DNA from: an uncultured Prevotellaceae bacterium
Lineage (GTDB): Bacteria > Bacteroidota > Bacteroidia > Bacteroidales > Muribaculaceae
DNA length: 64,000 nucleotides
NCBI GenBank assembly: GCA_900318535.1
Contig: ONKU01000001.1
Location: 233,791 to 297,790, forward strand
Direction: 5' to 3'
How positions within the stretch are numbered: the first letter of the stretch is position 1; every line of letters begins with the position of its first letter. Under the pieces are notes generated by a model, which saw nothing but the letters and a program-made list of their open reading frames with translations, was not told where the DNA came from and made no database searches. The position numbers and the translations under genes were made by a program. Below, piece after piece: positions 16,220 through 26,133 of this stretch.

Positions 16220-18757
16220 TTATTCGTTATCGTTTTGTTGTTCGTTCTCGTCTTGCTGGGCTTCCTGGGTGTCCTGTACATCCTGGACTTCCTGAGGAGT
16301 GTCCAAAGGCTCTTGGCTGAACGCGTCGCGAACGCTTTCCTCGTCGGTGGTCTCGGGTTCGGTATCCACCTTGCAAACGCTTGCTATCTCGTCGTTCTTC
16401 TTCTCCAGGTTGATGAGTCTCACGCCTTGTGTCGCGCGTCCCACTATCCTGAGCGAGCTCACCTTGAGCCTGATGGCGATGCCGCTCTTGTTGATGATGA
16501 CAAGGTCGTTATCGTCATTCACATTCTTGATTGCAATAAGCTTGCCAGTCTTGGCGGTGATGTTAATGGTTTTAACACCTTTACCGCCACGGTTGGTCAC
16601 GCGGTAGTCCTCGAGGGCGCTACGCTTGCCCATGCCCTGCTCTGAAACGACGAGCACGTCGTCGCGAGTGCCGGCACGCATGCAAATCATGCCGATGACC
16701 TCATCGTCCTCGCTCAGGCGCATACCCTTCACACCAGTGGCGGTGCGGCCCATAGAGCGGACTGCCGTCTCGGGGAAGCGGATTGCGTAACCCTTGCTGT
16801 TGGCCAGGATCACCTCGCTGTCGCCCTCGGTGAGGATGGCGCCCACAAGCTGGTCGTCCTCGGCGATATTGAGGGCGCGTACACCGTTGGCACGCGGACG
16901 AGAGTAAGCACTCAGGCTCGTGCGCTTAACGATACCGTTCTTGGTGGCAAAGACAATATAATGTGACTGGTTATACTCGGGATCGGTCAATGCCGTTGCA
17001 CGGACAAAGGCCATGATGCGGTTCTCGGCATCCAGGTTGAGCAGATTCTGGATGGCGCGACCCTTGCTGTTCTTGGTGCCCTCGGGAATCTCGAACACGC
17101 GCAGCCAGAAGCAGCGTCCCGTGGCGGTGAAGAACAGCATATAGTTGTGGTTGGTGGCTTCATAGACATACTCGATGAAGTCCTCATCGCGTGTGTCACT
17201 GCCCTTGGCGCCCACGCCACCGCGTGCCTGGGCACGGTATTCCTTGAGCGGGGTGCGCTTGATATAACCGAAGTGGGAGATGGTGATGATCATGGGATCA
17301 TCGCTGTAGAAGTCCTCAGCATTCATCTCCTCGCTGGAATAAACGATCTGGGTGCGGCGCTCGTCGCCGAATTTCTCCTTGACCTCGATCAGTTCCTGTT
17401 CGATGACCTTGCGGCACTCGGCGGGATCGTCGAGGATAGCCTGCAGGTGCTCGATGGTCTTGCGCACCTCGGCCAACTCGTTGTGCAGTTTCTCCTGCTC
17501 CAAGCCGGTGAGCTGGCGCAGACGCATCTCGACGATGGCACGGGCCTGCACCTCGGTGAGGCTGAAGCGCTCACACAGGCGCTGGATGGCGTGCTCGGTC
17601 GAGTCGCTGCTCTTGATGATGGCAATCACCTCGTCGATGTTGTCGCTGGCAATGATGAGTCCTTCCAGAATGTGGGCACGCTCCTTGGCCTTCTTGAGGT
17701 CGTACTGGGTGCGGCGAATCACCACCTCGTGGCGGTGTTCCAGGAAGTAGTGCAGCAACTGCTTGAGGTTGAGCAACATGGGACGGCCGTTGACCAGACA
17801 CACGTTGTTGACGCTGAACGATGACTGCAGCTCGGTCATCTTGTAGAGCTTGTTGAGCAGCACATTGGGGTTGAAGTCCTTCTTCACATCGATGACGATG
17901 CGCATACCATGGCGGTCGCTCTCGTCGTTGATGTCGGCAATGCCCTCGATCTTCTTCTCCTCGACCAGGCGGGCAATATTCTCGATAAGGTCCTTCTTAT
18001 TGACATTGTAGGGAATCTCGTTGACCACGATGCGCTCATGGTTGTGCTCGGTCTCGATCTCGGCCTTGGCGCGCACGACAATGCGTCCGCGTCCAGTCTC
18101 GAAAGCGTCTTTCACGCCCTGATAGCCGTAGATGATACCACCCGTGGGGAAGTCGGGAGCCTTGATATAGTTCATCAGGTCGCTCACTTCCATCTCGGGG
18201 TCCTCGAGCAGCGCAAGGCAGCCATCGATGCACTCGCCCAGATTGTGGGGAGCCATGTTGGTGGCCATGCCGACGGCGATACCCGTTGCACCGTTCACCA
18301 GCAGGTTGGGGATGCGGGTGGGCAATACCGAGGGTTCCTCAAGCGTGTTATCAAAGTTAGGCACAAAGTCCACGGTGTCCTTGTCCATGTCGTCCATCAT
18401 GCTCTCGCCCATCTTGTCGAGACGCACCTCGGTGTAACGCATGGCAGCGGGGCTGTCACCGTCGACCGAGCCGAAGTTACCCTGGCCGTCGACCAGCGGA
18501 TAACGCATGGCCCAATCCTGGGCCAGACGGACCATGGCAAGATAAACCGAAGAATCGCCGTGGGGGTGATACTTACCCAGCACGTCGCCCACGATACGGG
18601 CCGATTTCTTGTAGGGGGCATTGGAATAGTTGCGCAACTTGTCCATGCCATAGAGTACCCTGCGGTGCACCGGCTTGAAACCGTCGCGCACATCGGGTAG
18701 CGCACGCGAAACGATGACCGACATCATGTTGATCTCTAGAATTCGATCGTTGTTCAT
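16220..18757 (-). CDS. gyrA: DNA gyrase subunit A
   Basis: An 845-residue protein. Residues 1-480 form the winged-helix/tower/coiled-coil breakage-rejoining core with the active-site Tyr108 in [10 protein letters not shown]. The six-blade C-terminal DNA-wrapping domain follows (GyrA-box-like [12 protein letters not shown] near its start and NRGGKGVKT later). The tail from about 805 is very acidic and Gln-rich. With GyrB it introduces negative supercoils using ATP. In the quinolone region the order is [11 protein letters not shown], so the site equal to E. coli Asp87 is Leu73 while Ser83 is kept as Ser69. Confidence 0.96.
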   Translation of the reverse strand: MNNDRILEINMMSVIVSRALPDVRDGFKPVHRRVLYGMDKLRNYSNAPYKKSARIVGDVLGKYHPHGDSSVYLAMVRLAQDWAMRYPLVDGQGNFGSVDGDSPAAMRYTEVRLDKMGESMMDDMDKDTVDFVPNFDNTLEEPSVLPTRIPNLLVNGATGIAVGMATNMAPHNLGECIDGCLALLEDPEMEVSDLMNYIKAPDFPTGGIIYGYQGVKDAFETGRGRIVVRAKAEIETEHNHERIVVNEIPYNVNKKDLIENIARLVEEKKIEGIADINDESDRHGMRIVIDVKKDFNPNVLLNKLYKMTELQSSFSVNNVCLVNGRPMLLNLKQLLHYFLEHRHEVVIRRTQYDLKKAKERAHILEGLIIASDNIDEVIAIIKSSDSTEHAIQRLCERFSLTEVQARAIVEMRLRQLTGLEQEKLHNELAEVRKTIEHLQAILDDPAECRKVIEQELIEVKEKFGDERRTQIVYSSEEMNAEDFYSDDPMIITISHFGYIKRTPLKEYRAQARGGVGAKGSDTRDEDFIEYVYEATNHNYMLFFTATGRCFWLRVFEIPEGTKNSKGRAIQNLLNLDAENRIMAFVRATALTDPEYNQSHYIVFATKNGIVKRTSLSAYSRPRANGVRALNIAEDDQLVGAILTEGDSEVILANSKGYAIRFPETAVRSMGRTATGVKGMRLSEDDEVIGMICMRAGTRDDVLVVSEQGMGKRSALEDYRVTNRGGKGVKTINITAKTGKLIAIKNVNDDNDLVIINKSGIAIRLKVSSLRIVGRATQGVRLINLEKKNDEIASVCKVDTEPETTDEESVRDAFSQEPLDTPQEVQDVQDTQEAQQDENEQQNDNE

Positions 18758-18853
18758 TTGTATTTTTACATTTTAAATCTGTTGCGGGCACCGCACTGCA
18801 GGCTCACTTTAGCCCCAGGCTAGCACGAATGCCCCGAGATTAGGTTTAACTTA

Positions 18854-18861
18854 CAAAAATA
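18854..18861 (-). promoter_or_regulatory. -7 promoter element for gyrA
   Basis: The minus strand reads TATTTTTG, 97 bases before the gyrA ATG, implying a leader of about 90 bases. Confidence 0.45.
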
Positions 18862-18978
18862 CGCATTATTTCTCATTCGGCAACCCGATTTGCGCCACTT
18901 TTTGACTGAATTGTAGATAAAATGTTTAAAACGGCTGTGATTTTTCATTAAAGAACTCATTTTGTCCCATGAAAGCAG

Positions 18979-18986
18979 TAATTTTG
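18979..18986 (+). promoter_or_regulatory. -7 promoter element for the exonuclease gene
   Basis: TAATTTTG, 22 bases before the ATG at 19009. Confidence 0.5.
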
Positions 18987-19008
18987 TCCTTGATTCAGCG
19001 ATTTATAG

Positions 19009-19503
19009 ATGATGAAGGATTTTGCAGCCATCGATTTTGAGACCGCCAACAGCGAGCGCACCAGCGTGTGCTCGGTGGGCGTTGTCGTCGTGCGCAACGG
19101 CCGCATTGTGGACACATTCTATTCCCTCATCCAGCCTGAGCCCAACTATTACAGCTACTGGTGCCAGCGCGTCCACGGCCTGGGGCATGAGGACACCGAC
19201 GATGCACCCGTGTTTCCCCATGTGTGGGCACAGATTGAGCCCCTCATCGAGGGACTACCGCTGGTAGCGCACAACAAAGCCTTTGACGAGAGCTGCCTGA
19301 AAGCCGTCTTCCGCTGCTACCAGATGGATTACCCTGACTATGTTTTTTATTGCACCTGTGTGGCCGCCAAGCGCCTGCTCAAACAGCTGCCTAACCACCA
19401 GTTGCACACCGTCGCTGCCTACTGCGGCTACAACCTGCTCCACCATCACCATGCCCTGGCCGATGCCGAGGCGTGTGCTCACATCGCCCTGCAACTGCTC
19501 TAA
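19009..19503 (+). CDS. DnaQ-like 3'-5' exonuclease (DEDDh type)
   Basis: A 164-residue single-domain protein. Exo I is FAAIDFETAN (Asp and Glu ligands), Exo II is VAHNKAFDESCL, and Exo III is HHHALADAEACAH, with the His and Asp of the DEDDh group. The family degrades DNA or RNA from the 3' end with two metal ions; free-standing copies take part in proofreading, repair or RNA turnover. The polymerase subunit of replication is not nearby, so the role is open. Confidence 0.85.
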   Translation: MMKDFAAIDFETANSERTSVCSVGVVVVRNGRIVDTFYSLIQPEPNYYSYWCQRVHGLGHEDTDDAPVFPHVWAQIEPLIEGLPLVAHNKAFDESCLKAVFRCYQMDYPDYVFYCTCVAAKRLLKQLPNHQLHTVAAYCGYNLLHHHHALADAEACAHIALQLL

Positions 19504-19507
19504 AACG

Positions 19508-19543
19508 AAGGGCGGGCCCGCGTACAGCCGCGGGTCCACCCCC
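19508..19543. terminator. Terminator hairpin between the exonuclease gene and dnaA
   Basis: GGGCGGGCCCGCG and CGCGGGTCCACCC pair with two G-T wobbles around a 6-base loop, between convergent genes. Confidence 0.55.
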
Positions 19544-19567
19544 ATCAGTGATTCTCTTGACTTGTAA

Positions 19568-20971
19568 TTATTGAGTCAGGCTGGCAGTAATCGCCTGTAC
19601 CTCACGTGAGAAGTCTTTCTCGATCGACATGCGCTGCTCGATCTGGATGCAGGCATGCAGCACGGTGGCATGGGTGCGATCGAGCTTGGCACCGATGCTG
19701 GTCGATGACATCTGGGCCTCTTTCTTGGCCAGGTACATTACCAGCTGGCGGGCATCGCTGATTTCACGCTTGCGCGACTTGCCGTACAGCAAGTCGGTGG
19801 GCAAGTTGTAGTAGTCAGCAACCGTCTCGGCAATGTACTCGAACGTCAACTGCTTGGGTGCCACCTTGACCGTATTGCCGATGATGTCTCGTGCCAGGTC
19901 AATGGTAATATCCTGATTGAGCATGGTGGCATGGGCCAGCAGCGATACCATCACTCCCTCAAGCTCACGCACGCTCTCAGTAACATTGGATGCGATGTAG
20001 TCGAGCACCTCGTCGGTGATATGGAGTCCGTCTTGAGCGGCCTTCATCGTCAAGAACTTGCGGCGCAGCTCAAAATCAGGTTTCTCCAGTTCCACAGTCA
20101 AGCCCCACTTGAATCGCGAGATGAGCCTGGGCTCCATGCCGTCGAGGTCACTGGGACGGCAATCGCTGGACATCACCAGCTGACGCTGGCGCTGATGCAG
20201 GTGGTTGAAGATGTGGAAGAAGGTGTTCTGTGTGCCCGGCTTGCCGGCAAAGAACTGGATATCATCGAGAAGGAGCACGTCGATGCTCAGATAGAAATTG
20301 ATGAAGTCGTTGATCTTCTTTTGCTGGACAGCCGTCGTGTATTGGCTCTCAAACACTCGCGACGAGACGTAGAGCACCCTCATGCGCGGGTTCTCTTCCT
20401 TCAGCTTGATGCCGATGGCCTGTAACAGGTGGGTCTTGCCCACTCCCGTGGTACCGAACACAAACAAGGGATTGTAGGTCTTCACCTCAGGGTGTTCGGC
20501 AATAGCTTGACCAATGCTCACAGCGAGCTTGTTGCTCATGCTGCTGCAATAGTTCTCGAAAGTATATCGCGGATTGAGCTGCGGGTCAATGTCCTCCAGC
20601 CGGTCGTCCTGTGCAAAGGGGTTGGCAATGCGCGGTTTGCGGATATTGAGTTCCTTCTTGAGTCTGGTGCTCGAGTTGTCCTCATTCTGCTCCACAGCGC
20701 TGGTGTCGTCGCTGCCCACTACATTATATTTATAGGTGAGCCTTACGTTTTCGCCAAAGACCTTCTTCAAGGCGGCCGAAAGGATGGTGATATAACGTCC
20801 CTCGATCTGCTCGACAAAGAACTGCGAGGGCACTCTAAGCGTCACACGGTTGTTTTCCTGGTCAAAGTCAACGGCAACAATGGGTGCAAACCAAACATCG
20901 AACTGTTCGGCCGGCAGGTTAGCCTTGATGACGTCAAGGCAGCGGTTCCACTGTTGTGCAACGTTAAACAT
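19568..20971 (-). CDS. dnaA: Chromosomal replication initiator DnaA
   Basis: A 467-residue protein with the usual four domains: I (1-85) for self-interaction; II, a short acidic linker (86-125); III, the AAA+ core with Walker A GTTGVGKT at 173-180 and Walker B LLLDDIQF; and IV, the DNA-binding helix-turn-helix with the signature GAKLDRTHATVLHA. It binds DnaA boxes at oriC and opens the duplex. dnaN and other usual origin neighbours are absent; its upstream spacer shows no clear DnaA box. Confidence 0.97.
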   Translation of the reverse strand: MFNVAQQWNRCLDVIKANLPAEQFDVWFAPIVAVDFDQENNRVTLRVPSQFFVEQIEGRYITILSAALKKVFGENVRLTYKYNVVGSDDTSAVEQNEDNSSTRLKKELNIRKPRIANPFAQDDRLEDIDPQLNPRYTFENYCSSMSNKLAVSIGQAIAEHPEVKTYNPLFVFGTTGVGKTHLLQAIGIKLKEENPRMRVLYVSSRVFESQYTTAVQQKKINDFINFYLSIDVLLLDDIQFFAGKPGTQNTFFHIFNHLHQRQRQLVMSSDCRPSDLDGMEPRLISRFKWGLTVELEKPDFELRRKFLTMKAAQDGLHITDEVLDYIASNVTESVRELEGVMVSLLAHATMLNQDITIDLARDIIGNTVKVAPKQLTFEYIAETVADYYNLPTDLLYGKSRKREISDARQLVMYLAKKEAQMSSTSIGAKLDRTHATVLHACIQIEQRMSIEKDFSREVQAITASLTQ

Positions 20972-21392
20972 TTTTGATATTTTAGCTTAGTATGGTTGGT
21001 TTGTTAGGTGCTTTTTAGCAGTACAAATTTCGGTCAATAATTTCTTATAAAAAAGTGCTCTAAAAATTTGGATATTTCATTTTTTATCTAACAATATTGA
21101 AAAACAAAGGTTTACAACACTGTTTAGAAATCGTAACTTTTCGGCCCACAAGAATATCAACACATCGTTGAAAATCAGCACATTAATTCATCCTTAGAAT
21201 ATTCCTATCTATTTTGGCACGCTCGCAAATCGCTGTTATTTCAAGGGTTTGAATTTGTAAATCCCGAAAACGGTAATTTTTAAAAAAATCCCTATTTAGA
21301 TTGAGTCCAAATAGGGATTTTTTGCCGTCAGTTCGTCGTGTTTTTGAGCACGATTTTGAAAGGTTGACTGGCTATGAATATGTTACCTTTCA
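20972..21392. other. 421-bp AT-rich spacer between dnaA and the MCE gene
   Basis: No coding frame is supported. The half next to dnaA is very AT-rich with long A and T runs and must hold the dnaA promoter and leader. I see no TTATNCACA DnaA box on either strand. The other end holds the strong hairpin at 21284-21323. A replication origin cannot be claimed. Confidence 0.6.
21284..21323 (-). terminator. Terminator hairpin after the MCE gene
   Basis: Perfect 14-bp arms, AAAAATCCCTATTT and AAATAGGGATTTTT, around an 11-base loop, 70 bases past the stop of the minus-strand gene, with a long T run on that strand. Confidence 0.8.
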
Positions 21393-22295
21393 TCAGAACA
21401 CTTTCACATTGATGTAGCGTTTCGGGTGAGCCTTGATATCGGTCAGCAACGAGTCGAGACTGGCGATAGCATGATTGGCGTTATCATAGAGTTCGCGGTC
21501 ATTGATGACCTTACCCAGGGATGAGTTTTTGTCGTTAAGCTGCTCGCTCAGGGCCTGCAGATTAGCCAGCGTCGTGTTGAGCTTGTTCATCGTCTCATCA
21601 AGCGGCATGTTCTTTAATGACTCCGACAGATCGGTCAAGTTGCCTGTCGCACCTGTCAGGTTGGTGGTAATGCCGTTCACATTGTTCATCACGCCCGGCA
21701 CGCTGCGGTTCAAGCCGTTCATGAGTACCGTGAGCTGCTGAGCGCTGATCTGCAGCTGACGTGAAATGGCGTCGAGACGGGTCAATGCGGCCGTCAAGGC
21801 CGGATTACCGGTCAGGCCGTTGACATTATCCATAATGGAGTCCACCTTGGGAAGCATGCCAGTTACCATGGGCATCACGTTCTCGGTCACATGGTCCATC
21901 AGTCCGGGGACATCGATCGTGGGGATATAACTCCCCTGGTCCATGGCTGGTCCATCACCCAGATTGAGCACGAGCGAAGTTCCGCCCACAAGTCCTGACA
22001 CCAAGTTGATGGTACTGCCTTGAGGAACCACCATATCCTTGTTCATGGCCAGCATGATGGTAATCTTGTTCTTGCTATAGTCGTAGTTGATTTCCCTCAC
22101 CTGCCCCACCTGGAAGCCGTTGACTGTAACCGGAGCTGCCTCAAGCAAGCCATCGGTGCTCTTGACTTCAGTATAAAAACGGTTTGCCGGTGTAAAGAGG
22201 TTAACACCCTTCAGGTAGTTGATGCCCCAATACAGCAGAGCAAGGCCAGCTATAACAGTGAGGGCTATCTTGACATTCTTGTTGAAAAACTTCAT
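21393..22295 (-). CDS. MlaD/MCE-family lipid-transport protein
   Basis: A 300-residue protein. One N-terminal membrane helix (residues about 8-26) is followed by an MCE domain (about 38-115; VTVNGFQVGQVREI, then GTSLVLNLG), and then a long amphipathic helical region (130-300) with Asn/Leu-rich heptads that probably forms a tube or needle. MCE proteins shuttle phospholipids between the inner and outer membranes. The ATPase and permease partners (MlaE/F) are not in this window. It has its own promoter at 22330-22337. Confidence 0.88.
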   Translation of the reverse strand: MKFFNKNVKIALTVIAGLALLYWGINYLKGVNLFTPANRFYTEVKSTDGLLEAAPVTVNGFQVGQVREINYDYSKNKITIMLAMNKDMVVPQGSTINLVSGLVGGTSLVLNLGDGPAMDQGSYIPTIDVPGLMDHVTENVMPMVTGMLPKVDSIMDNVNGLTGNPALTAALTRLDAISRQLQISAQQLTVLMNGLNRSVPGVMNNVNGITTNLTGATGNLTDLSESLKNMPLDETMNKLNTTLANLQALSEQLNDKNSSLGKVINDRELYDNANHAIASLDSLLTDIKAHPKRYINVKVF

Positions 22296-22329
22296 TATAG
22301 GTACAAATTGATTCTATTGTTCTAAACGG

Positions 22330-22337
22330 CAAAATTA
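22330..22337 (-). promoter_or_regulatory. -7 promoter element for the MCE gene
   Basis: The minus strand reads TAATTTTG, 35 bases before the ATG at 22295. Confidence 0.5.
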
Positions 22338-22486
22338 CAAATTTGTTCTGTATATAGACGGCATTTTCCTGTTTTTTACGTTATTTTAATACCCTTCCAG
22401 GCCACTTTGAGGGGAAAGAAGACACAAAAATCGCCTTTTCGGACAAAAAAATGACCATTTGCGGTGATATTTACGAGAAATGTCAC

Positions 22487-22494
22487 TATTTTTG
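22487..22494 (+). promoter_or_regulatory. -7 promoter element for aroE
   Basis: TATTTTTG, 23 bases before the chosen aroE start at 22518. It lies downstream of an earlier in-frame ATG and therefore supports the shorter start. Confidence 0.55.
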
Positions 22495-22517
22495 CGATAA
22501 TTAAAAACGCTGATGTT

Positions 22518-23294
22518 ATGAAATCTCCACATGCCTGCAAGAATATCTACGGCCTGATCGGCTACCCGCTGGTCCACTCTTTTTCGCGCGATTTCTTCAA
22601 CCAAAAGTTTATGGCTGAGGACATTGACGCACAGTATATCAACTTCGAAATCGAGGACATCGGGCAACTCATGGAAGTGATTGCCGAGTACCCCAACCTG
22701 AACGGATTGAACGTGACCGCCCCGTACAAGGAAGCGGTCATACCGCTGCTGGACTCCCTCGATGACGATGCGCGAGAGATTGGGGCCGTGAACGTCATAC
22801 GTTTCATCCGTGACCACCGGTCAGGCGATTTTGTGGAATTGCGCGGTTACAACAGCGATGTTGCAGGCTTTGAGAGAACCATCCCGAGCATTCTCACCCC
22901 ATCGCGGACGAGTGCGTTGGTGCTGGGCACCGGTGGGGCCGCCAAGGCCGTAACTGCCGCTTTGCGCCGTAATGGAATCAATGTTCAGCTGGTATCCCGC
23001 CGCAAATCGGAACACACATTAATCTATGAGGAGATTACGCGCGCCATGGTTGCCGAGCACAAAATCATCGTCAATGCCACCCCACTGGGCAAATACCCTG
23101 ACGACAACGTGTGTCCTGACTTCCCTTACCGCTTCCTTACCAAGGAACACCTGTGCTATGATCTGATTTACAATCCCGAGGAGACGCTGTTCATGAAGAA
23201 GTCGGCACAGTTCGGCGCCGAGACCAAGAACGGCATCGAGATGCTGCTGCTGCAGGCCTTTGACTCCTACCGCATCTGGACGATGGAGGATTGA
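22518..23294 (+). CDS. aroE: Shikimate dehydrogenase
   Basis: A 258-residue enzyme that reduces 3-dehydroshikimate to shikimate with NADPH, the fourth step of the chorismate pathway. The shikimate site is visible as YPLVHSFSRDFF (Ser21, Ser23), NVTAPYKEAV (catalytic Lys71) and GYNSDVAGF (Asp). The nucleotide-binding loop is LGTGGAAKAV. The start at 22518 is used because the promoter box lies between it and the earlier ATG at 22464. comEC follows at 12 bases, so the two are probably cotranscribed. Confidence 0.92.
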   Translation: MKSPHACKNIYGLIGYPLVHSFSRDFFNQKFMAEDIDAQYINFEIEDIGQLMEVIAEYPNLNGLNVTAPYKEAVIPLLDSLDDDAREIGAVNVIRFIRDHRSGDFVELRGYNSDVAGFERTIPSILTPSRTSALVLGTGGAAKAVTAALRRNGINVQLVSRRKSEHTLIYEEITRAMVAEHKIIVNATPLGKYPDDNVCPDFPYRFLTKEHLCYDLIYNPEETLFMKKSAQFGAETKNGIEMLLLQAFDSYRIWTMED

Positions 23295-23306
23295 CCATAG
23301 GTCACA

Positions 23307-25376
23307 ATGGAAGCTAAGTCGGTGCTCTCCAGAATTCCCGTGTTGCGGGTACTTGTGCCGTTTGCGCTGGGCATTATGCTTCATCAGTTGTGGCACTGCT
23401 GGTGGGCTCCCATAGCCGTCATTGCAGCGGCGATTCTCCTGTATCTGTTTTTCGCTTGGAAATCCCGCTCCCCACAGGGGCGGCTGCGTTGGCGTTCCTA
23501 TTTTGTCATTCCACTGGCATTGGCAGCACTGGCGTTAGGCTGGTTGACGGCGGTCATTTATTGTCCTCCACGCCTCGATGAGGGACAACGTGCCGGCCGC
23601 TTGCTCATGGGGCGTGTCAACACCCTGGAATACACCGATTTCTCGATGCGGATGACGGTAGATGTATTAGACCGCGATCTGCCACCATGCCGCGTGCTGA
23701 TCTCGACCCGCGGTTGTGACTACACCATGCGTGCGGGGGAACTGATTGCCTGGCACGCAAAACTCGGCGAGGTGGGCAACATGGGCAATCCAGGTGAGAT
23801 GGACTATGCCACCCATCTGCTCAACAGCGAAGGAATCCGTTACCAGCAGCATATGCCGCTCACCCAATTGAAGAAGGTGGGGTACTCCCCTACACTGCTC
23901 AGCCGGCTGGTCAATGCGAGACGCGAGTTGCAAGAGCAGGTATTCAACTCAAGGTTGTCAGATGGCGCCCAACGCTTTGTCGTAGCTCTGCTGTTGGGAA
24001 ACAGCAGCCTCATCGATAAAGCGACAAGGCAAGAATTCTCGGCAGCGGGTGTAGCCCACATCCTGGCATTGAGCGGCCTTCACGTCGGGTTTATCACATT
24101 GATTATCTGGTGGTTACTGTTTCCTCTTGACTACCTGAAGCAGAAGAAATTGCGCCTTGCCCTCACGCTTGCTGCCATCATCGGGTTTGCCCTGTTCACG
24201 GGCGGCTCACCCAGTGTGGTGCGTGCGACAGTGATGATAGGATTCGTGTTTGCATCACTTATCTTTTTTCGGCGTTCCGTCTCGCTCAATGCGCTGGCGA
24301 TGGCGGCACTCGTTATCCTGTTGTTCACGCCATCAGCCCTATACAGCGTTGGTTTCCAACTCAGTTTCATCACTGTGGCAGCTTTGCTGGTTTTCGCACG
24401 ACTGCCAGAACGCTACACGAGCCGTCACCGGTGGGTCAACTATATCAGCTCCGCCATCATGGCGTCGATAGTGGCGATGCTGGCGACTGTCACTTTGAGT
24501 GCCCACTATTTTCACACCATCTCATTCATGTCGGTACTGAGCAATCTGCTCATTCTGCCCGTGCTTCCCTTCTTCATGGTACTGGGGGCTATCTTCTTGC
24601 TGGTCACTGCCGCCGGACTGCACTGGCACATGCTGGACGGCATGCTCGACGGGCTCTACAACTACATCCGTTGGGCAGCGGGCGCGGTTAATGCCATGCC
24701 CCTGTCGCACATGGGCGGCGTGTATATGAGCACATTTGGCGTAGTGGCCTATTTTGCCGTGATGGCGCTGGTCGTGTTATGGCTCTACCGCCGCAATTTC
24801 CGTTATCTGCTGGCTGCTGGCGTCACCTTAGCCGTTGGGCTGGCCCATTCGTTATGGACCGACGCACAAATCCCGCGACAGGGCATGATTGTGTTCAACT
24901 CGTTCACGGCCACACCCGTGCTGTACTACGACCACGGGACAGGCTATGTGTGGACACCCGATGAGGAGGATACCGACTCAGCCTCATTCGCTCGCTATCA
25001 CGCCGGTTTTCTTGCCCGATACCATATCAACAATCTGAGATTTATCGCCAACGACACCGTCGTGCGTCTGGACGGTGCCCTTTTCAAGCCACCGTATGCC
25101 CACCTGATGGGGCACCGGCTTGTGGCTGTGGGCAGCGGTCAGTGGAAACATGCAACGGCGCCAGGGCGTCTTAATGTTGATGAGATTATCGTTACCAAAC
25201 GCTACCATGGCGGTGCCGCCAAGTTGCAGGAACTCTATAAGTTTGACCGCATGATTCTCTCTGGAGCCATGCATGCCACTGTCCTCACGCCATTACTCCA
25301 AGAGTGCGACTCGCTATCCATTGCCATTCACCCGCTTTCACGCCAGGGAGCCTACTGTATTCCGTCAAGCCAATGA
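23307..25376 (+). CDS. comEC: ComEC/Rec2-family DNA-uptake channel
   Basis: A 689-residue polytopic protein. N-terminal membrane helices and a DUF4131 beta domain (to about 200) are followed by the Competence domain, with the family hallmark FSAAGVAHILALSGLHVGF and many helices (to about 520). The C-terminal 170 residues form a soluble region. The HxHxDH of the metallo-beta-lactamase domain that ends many ComEC proteins is absent, which is common in this phylum. The family carries single-stranded DNA across the inner membrane in transformation. Confidence 0.88.
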   Translation: MEAKSVLSRIPVLRVLVPFALGIMLHQLWHCWWAPIAVIAAAILLYLFFAWKSRSPQGRLRWRSYFVIPLALAALALGWLTAVIYCPPRLDEGQRAGRLLMGRVNTLEYTDFSMRMTVDVLDRDLPPCRVLISTRGCDYTMRAGELIAWHAKLGEVGNMGNPGEMDYATHLLNSEGIRYQQHMPLTQLKKVGYSPTLLSRLVNARRELQEQVFNSRLSDGAQRFVVALLLGNSSLIDKATRQEFSAAGVAHILALSGLHVGFITLIIWWLLFPLDYLKQKKLRLALTLAAIIGFALFTGGSPSVVRATVMIGFVFASLIFFRRSVSLNALAMAALVILLFTPSALYSVGFQLSFITVAALLVFARLPERYTSRHRWVNYISSAIMASIVAMLATVTLSAHYFHTISFMSVLSNLLILPVLPFFMVLGAIFLLVTAAGLHWHMLDGMLDGLYNYIRWAAGAVNAMPLSHMGGVYMSTFGVVAYFAVMALVVLWLYRRNFRYLLAAGVTLAVGLAHSLWTDAQIPRQGMIVFNSFTATPVLYYDHGTGYVWTPDEEDTDSASFARYHAGFLARYHINNLRFIANDTVVRLDGALFKPPYAHLMGHRLVAVGSGQWKHATAPGRLNVDEIIVTKRYHGGAAKLQELYKFDRMILSGAMHATVLTPLLQECDSLSIAIHPLSRQGAYCIPSSQ

Positions 25377-25414
25377 CGAGCCATGAAATCATGCTGAGTG
25401 AAATAAAAAAGTAT

Positions 25415-25422
25415 TACCTTTG
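25415..25422 (+). promoter_or_regulatory. -7 promoter element for the MarC gene
   Basis: TACCTTTG, 38 bases before the ATG at 25461. Confidence 0.5.
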
Positions 25423-25460
25423 TAGCGTCAAAAGGCTAACTGGCATATAATGATTTTAAT

Positions 25461-26039
25461 ATGGGAACGATCAATTTTACACAAATCCTGAGTGCGACAC
25501 TGGTATTGCTCAGTATCATCGACATCGTCGGGTCAATACCTATCATCCTGCAGTTGAGGGAAAAAGGGCGTCATGTCGATGCCATCAAGGCGACCCTCTA
25601 CTCCACCCTTCTGATGGTGGGCTTCTACTATGGCGGCCACTGGTTGCTTCGCATCTTCAACTGCGACATCCACTCGTTTGCCACTGCTGGCGGTTTCTTG
25701 ATGTTCCTGATGGCGTTGGAGATGATTCTTGACGTGGAAATCTTCAAAAACAACACGCCCAACAAGGGAGCGACAATGGTGCCGATGGTTTTCCCGCTGA
25801 TTGCAGGCGCCGGCGTGCTCACCACACTGATTTCGCTCAAGGCGATGTATGACGACGTCAATATCTTCATCGGCTTGGCTATCAACATGATATGGGTCTT
25901 CCTCGTCATCAAGAGCACTGGTAAAATCCAACAACTGCTGGGTGACGGCGGCATGATGTTCTCGCGCAAATTCTTCGGCATCATCCTGCTGGCGATGAGC
26001 GTGAAAATGATGACCGAAAACATTGCCCACCTGTTCTGA
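25461..26039 (+). CDS. MarC-family integral membrane protein
   Basis: A 192-residue protein with six membrane helices. The family marks are SIIDIVGSIPIILQL near the start, the second helix with FYYGGHWLLRIFN, the VPMVFPLIAGAGVLTTLI segment and the end FGIILLAMSVKMMTENI. MarC proteins have no proven substrate and were first thought to be linked to drug resistance, which was not upheld. Single-gene unit that ends in a shared terminator. Confidence 0.88.
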   Translation: MGTINFTQILSATLVLLSIIDIVGSIPIILQLREKGRHVDAIKATLYSTLLMVGFYYGGHWLLRIFNCDIHSFATAGGFLMFLMALEMILDVEIFKNNTPNKGATMVPMVFPLIAGAGVLTTLISLKAMYDDVNIFIGLAINMIWVFLVIKSTGKIQQLLGDGGMMFSRKFFGIILLAMSVKMMTENIAHLF

Positions 26040-26064
26040 GAAAAAGCACTTAACGGCATAAACG

Positions 26065-26103
26065 ACGGCAACCGCCCCGAAACTCGGGAAGCGGTTGCCG
26101 TTT
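26065..26103. terminator. Bidirectional terminator hairpin
   Basis: Arms ACGGCAACCGC and GCGGTTGCCGT, flanked by AAA/TTT, between the convergent MarC and GH10-like genes. Confidence 0.75.
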
Positions 26104-26133
26104 GAATAGTATGGGAGAGGATCGGGCTATCAG

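Noticed and set aside
20972-21283. Replication origin next to dnaA
   Set aside because: No DnaA boxes were seen and no other origin genes are near. AT-richness alone is not enough.
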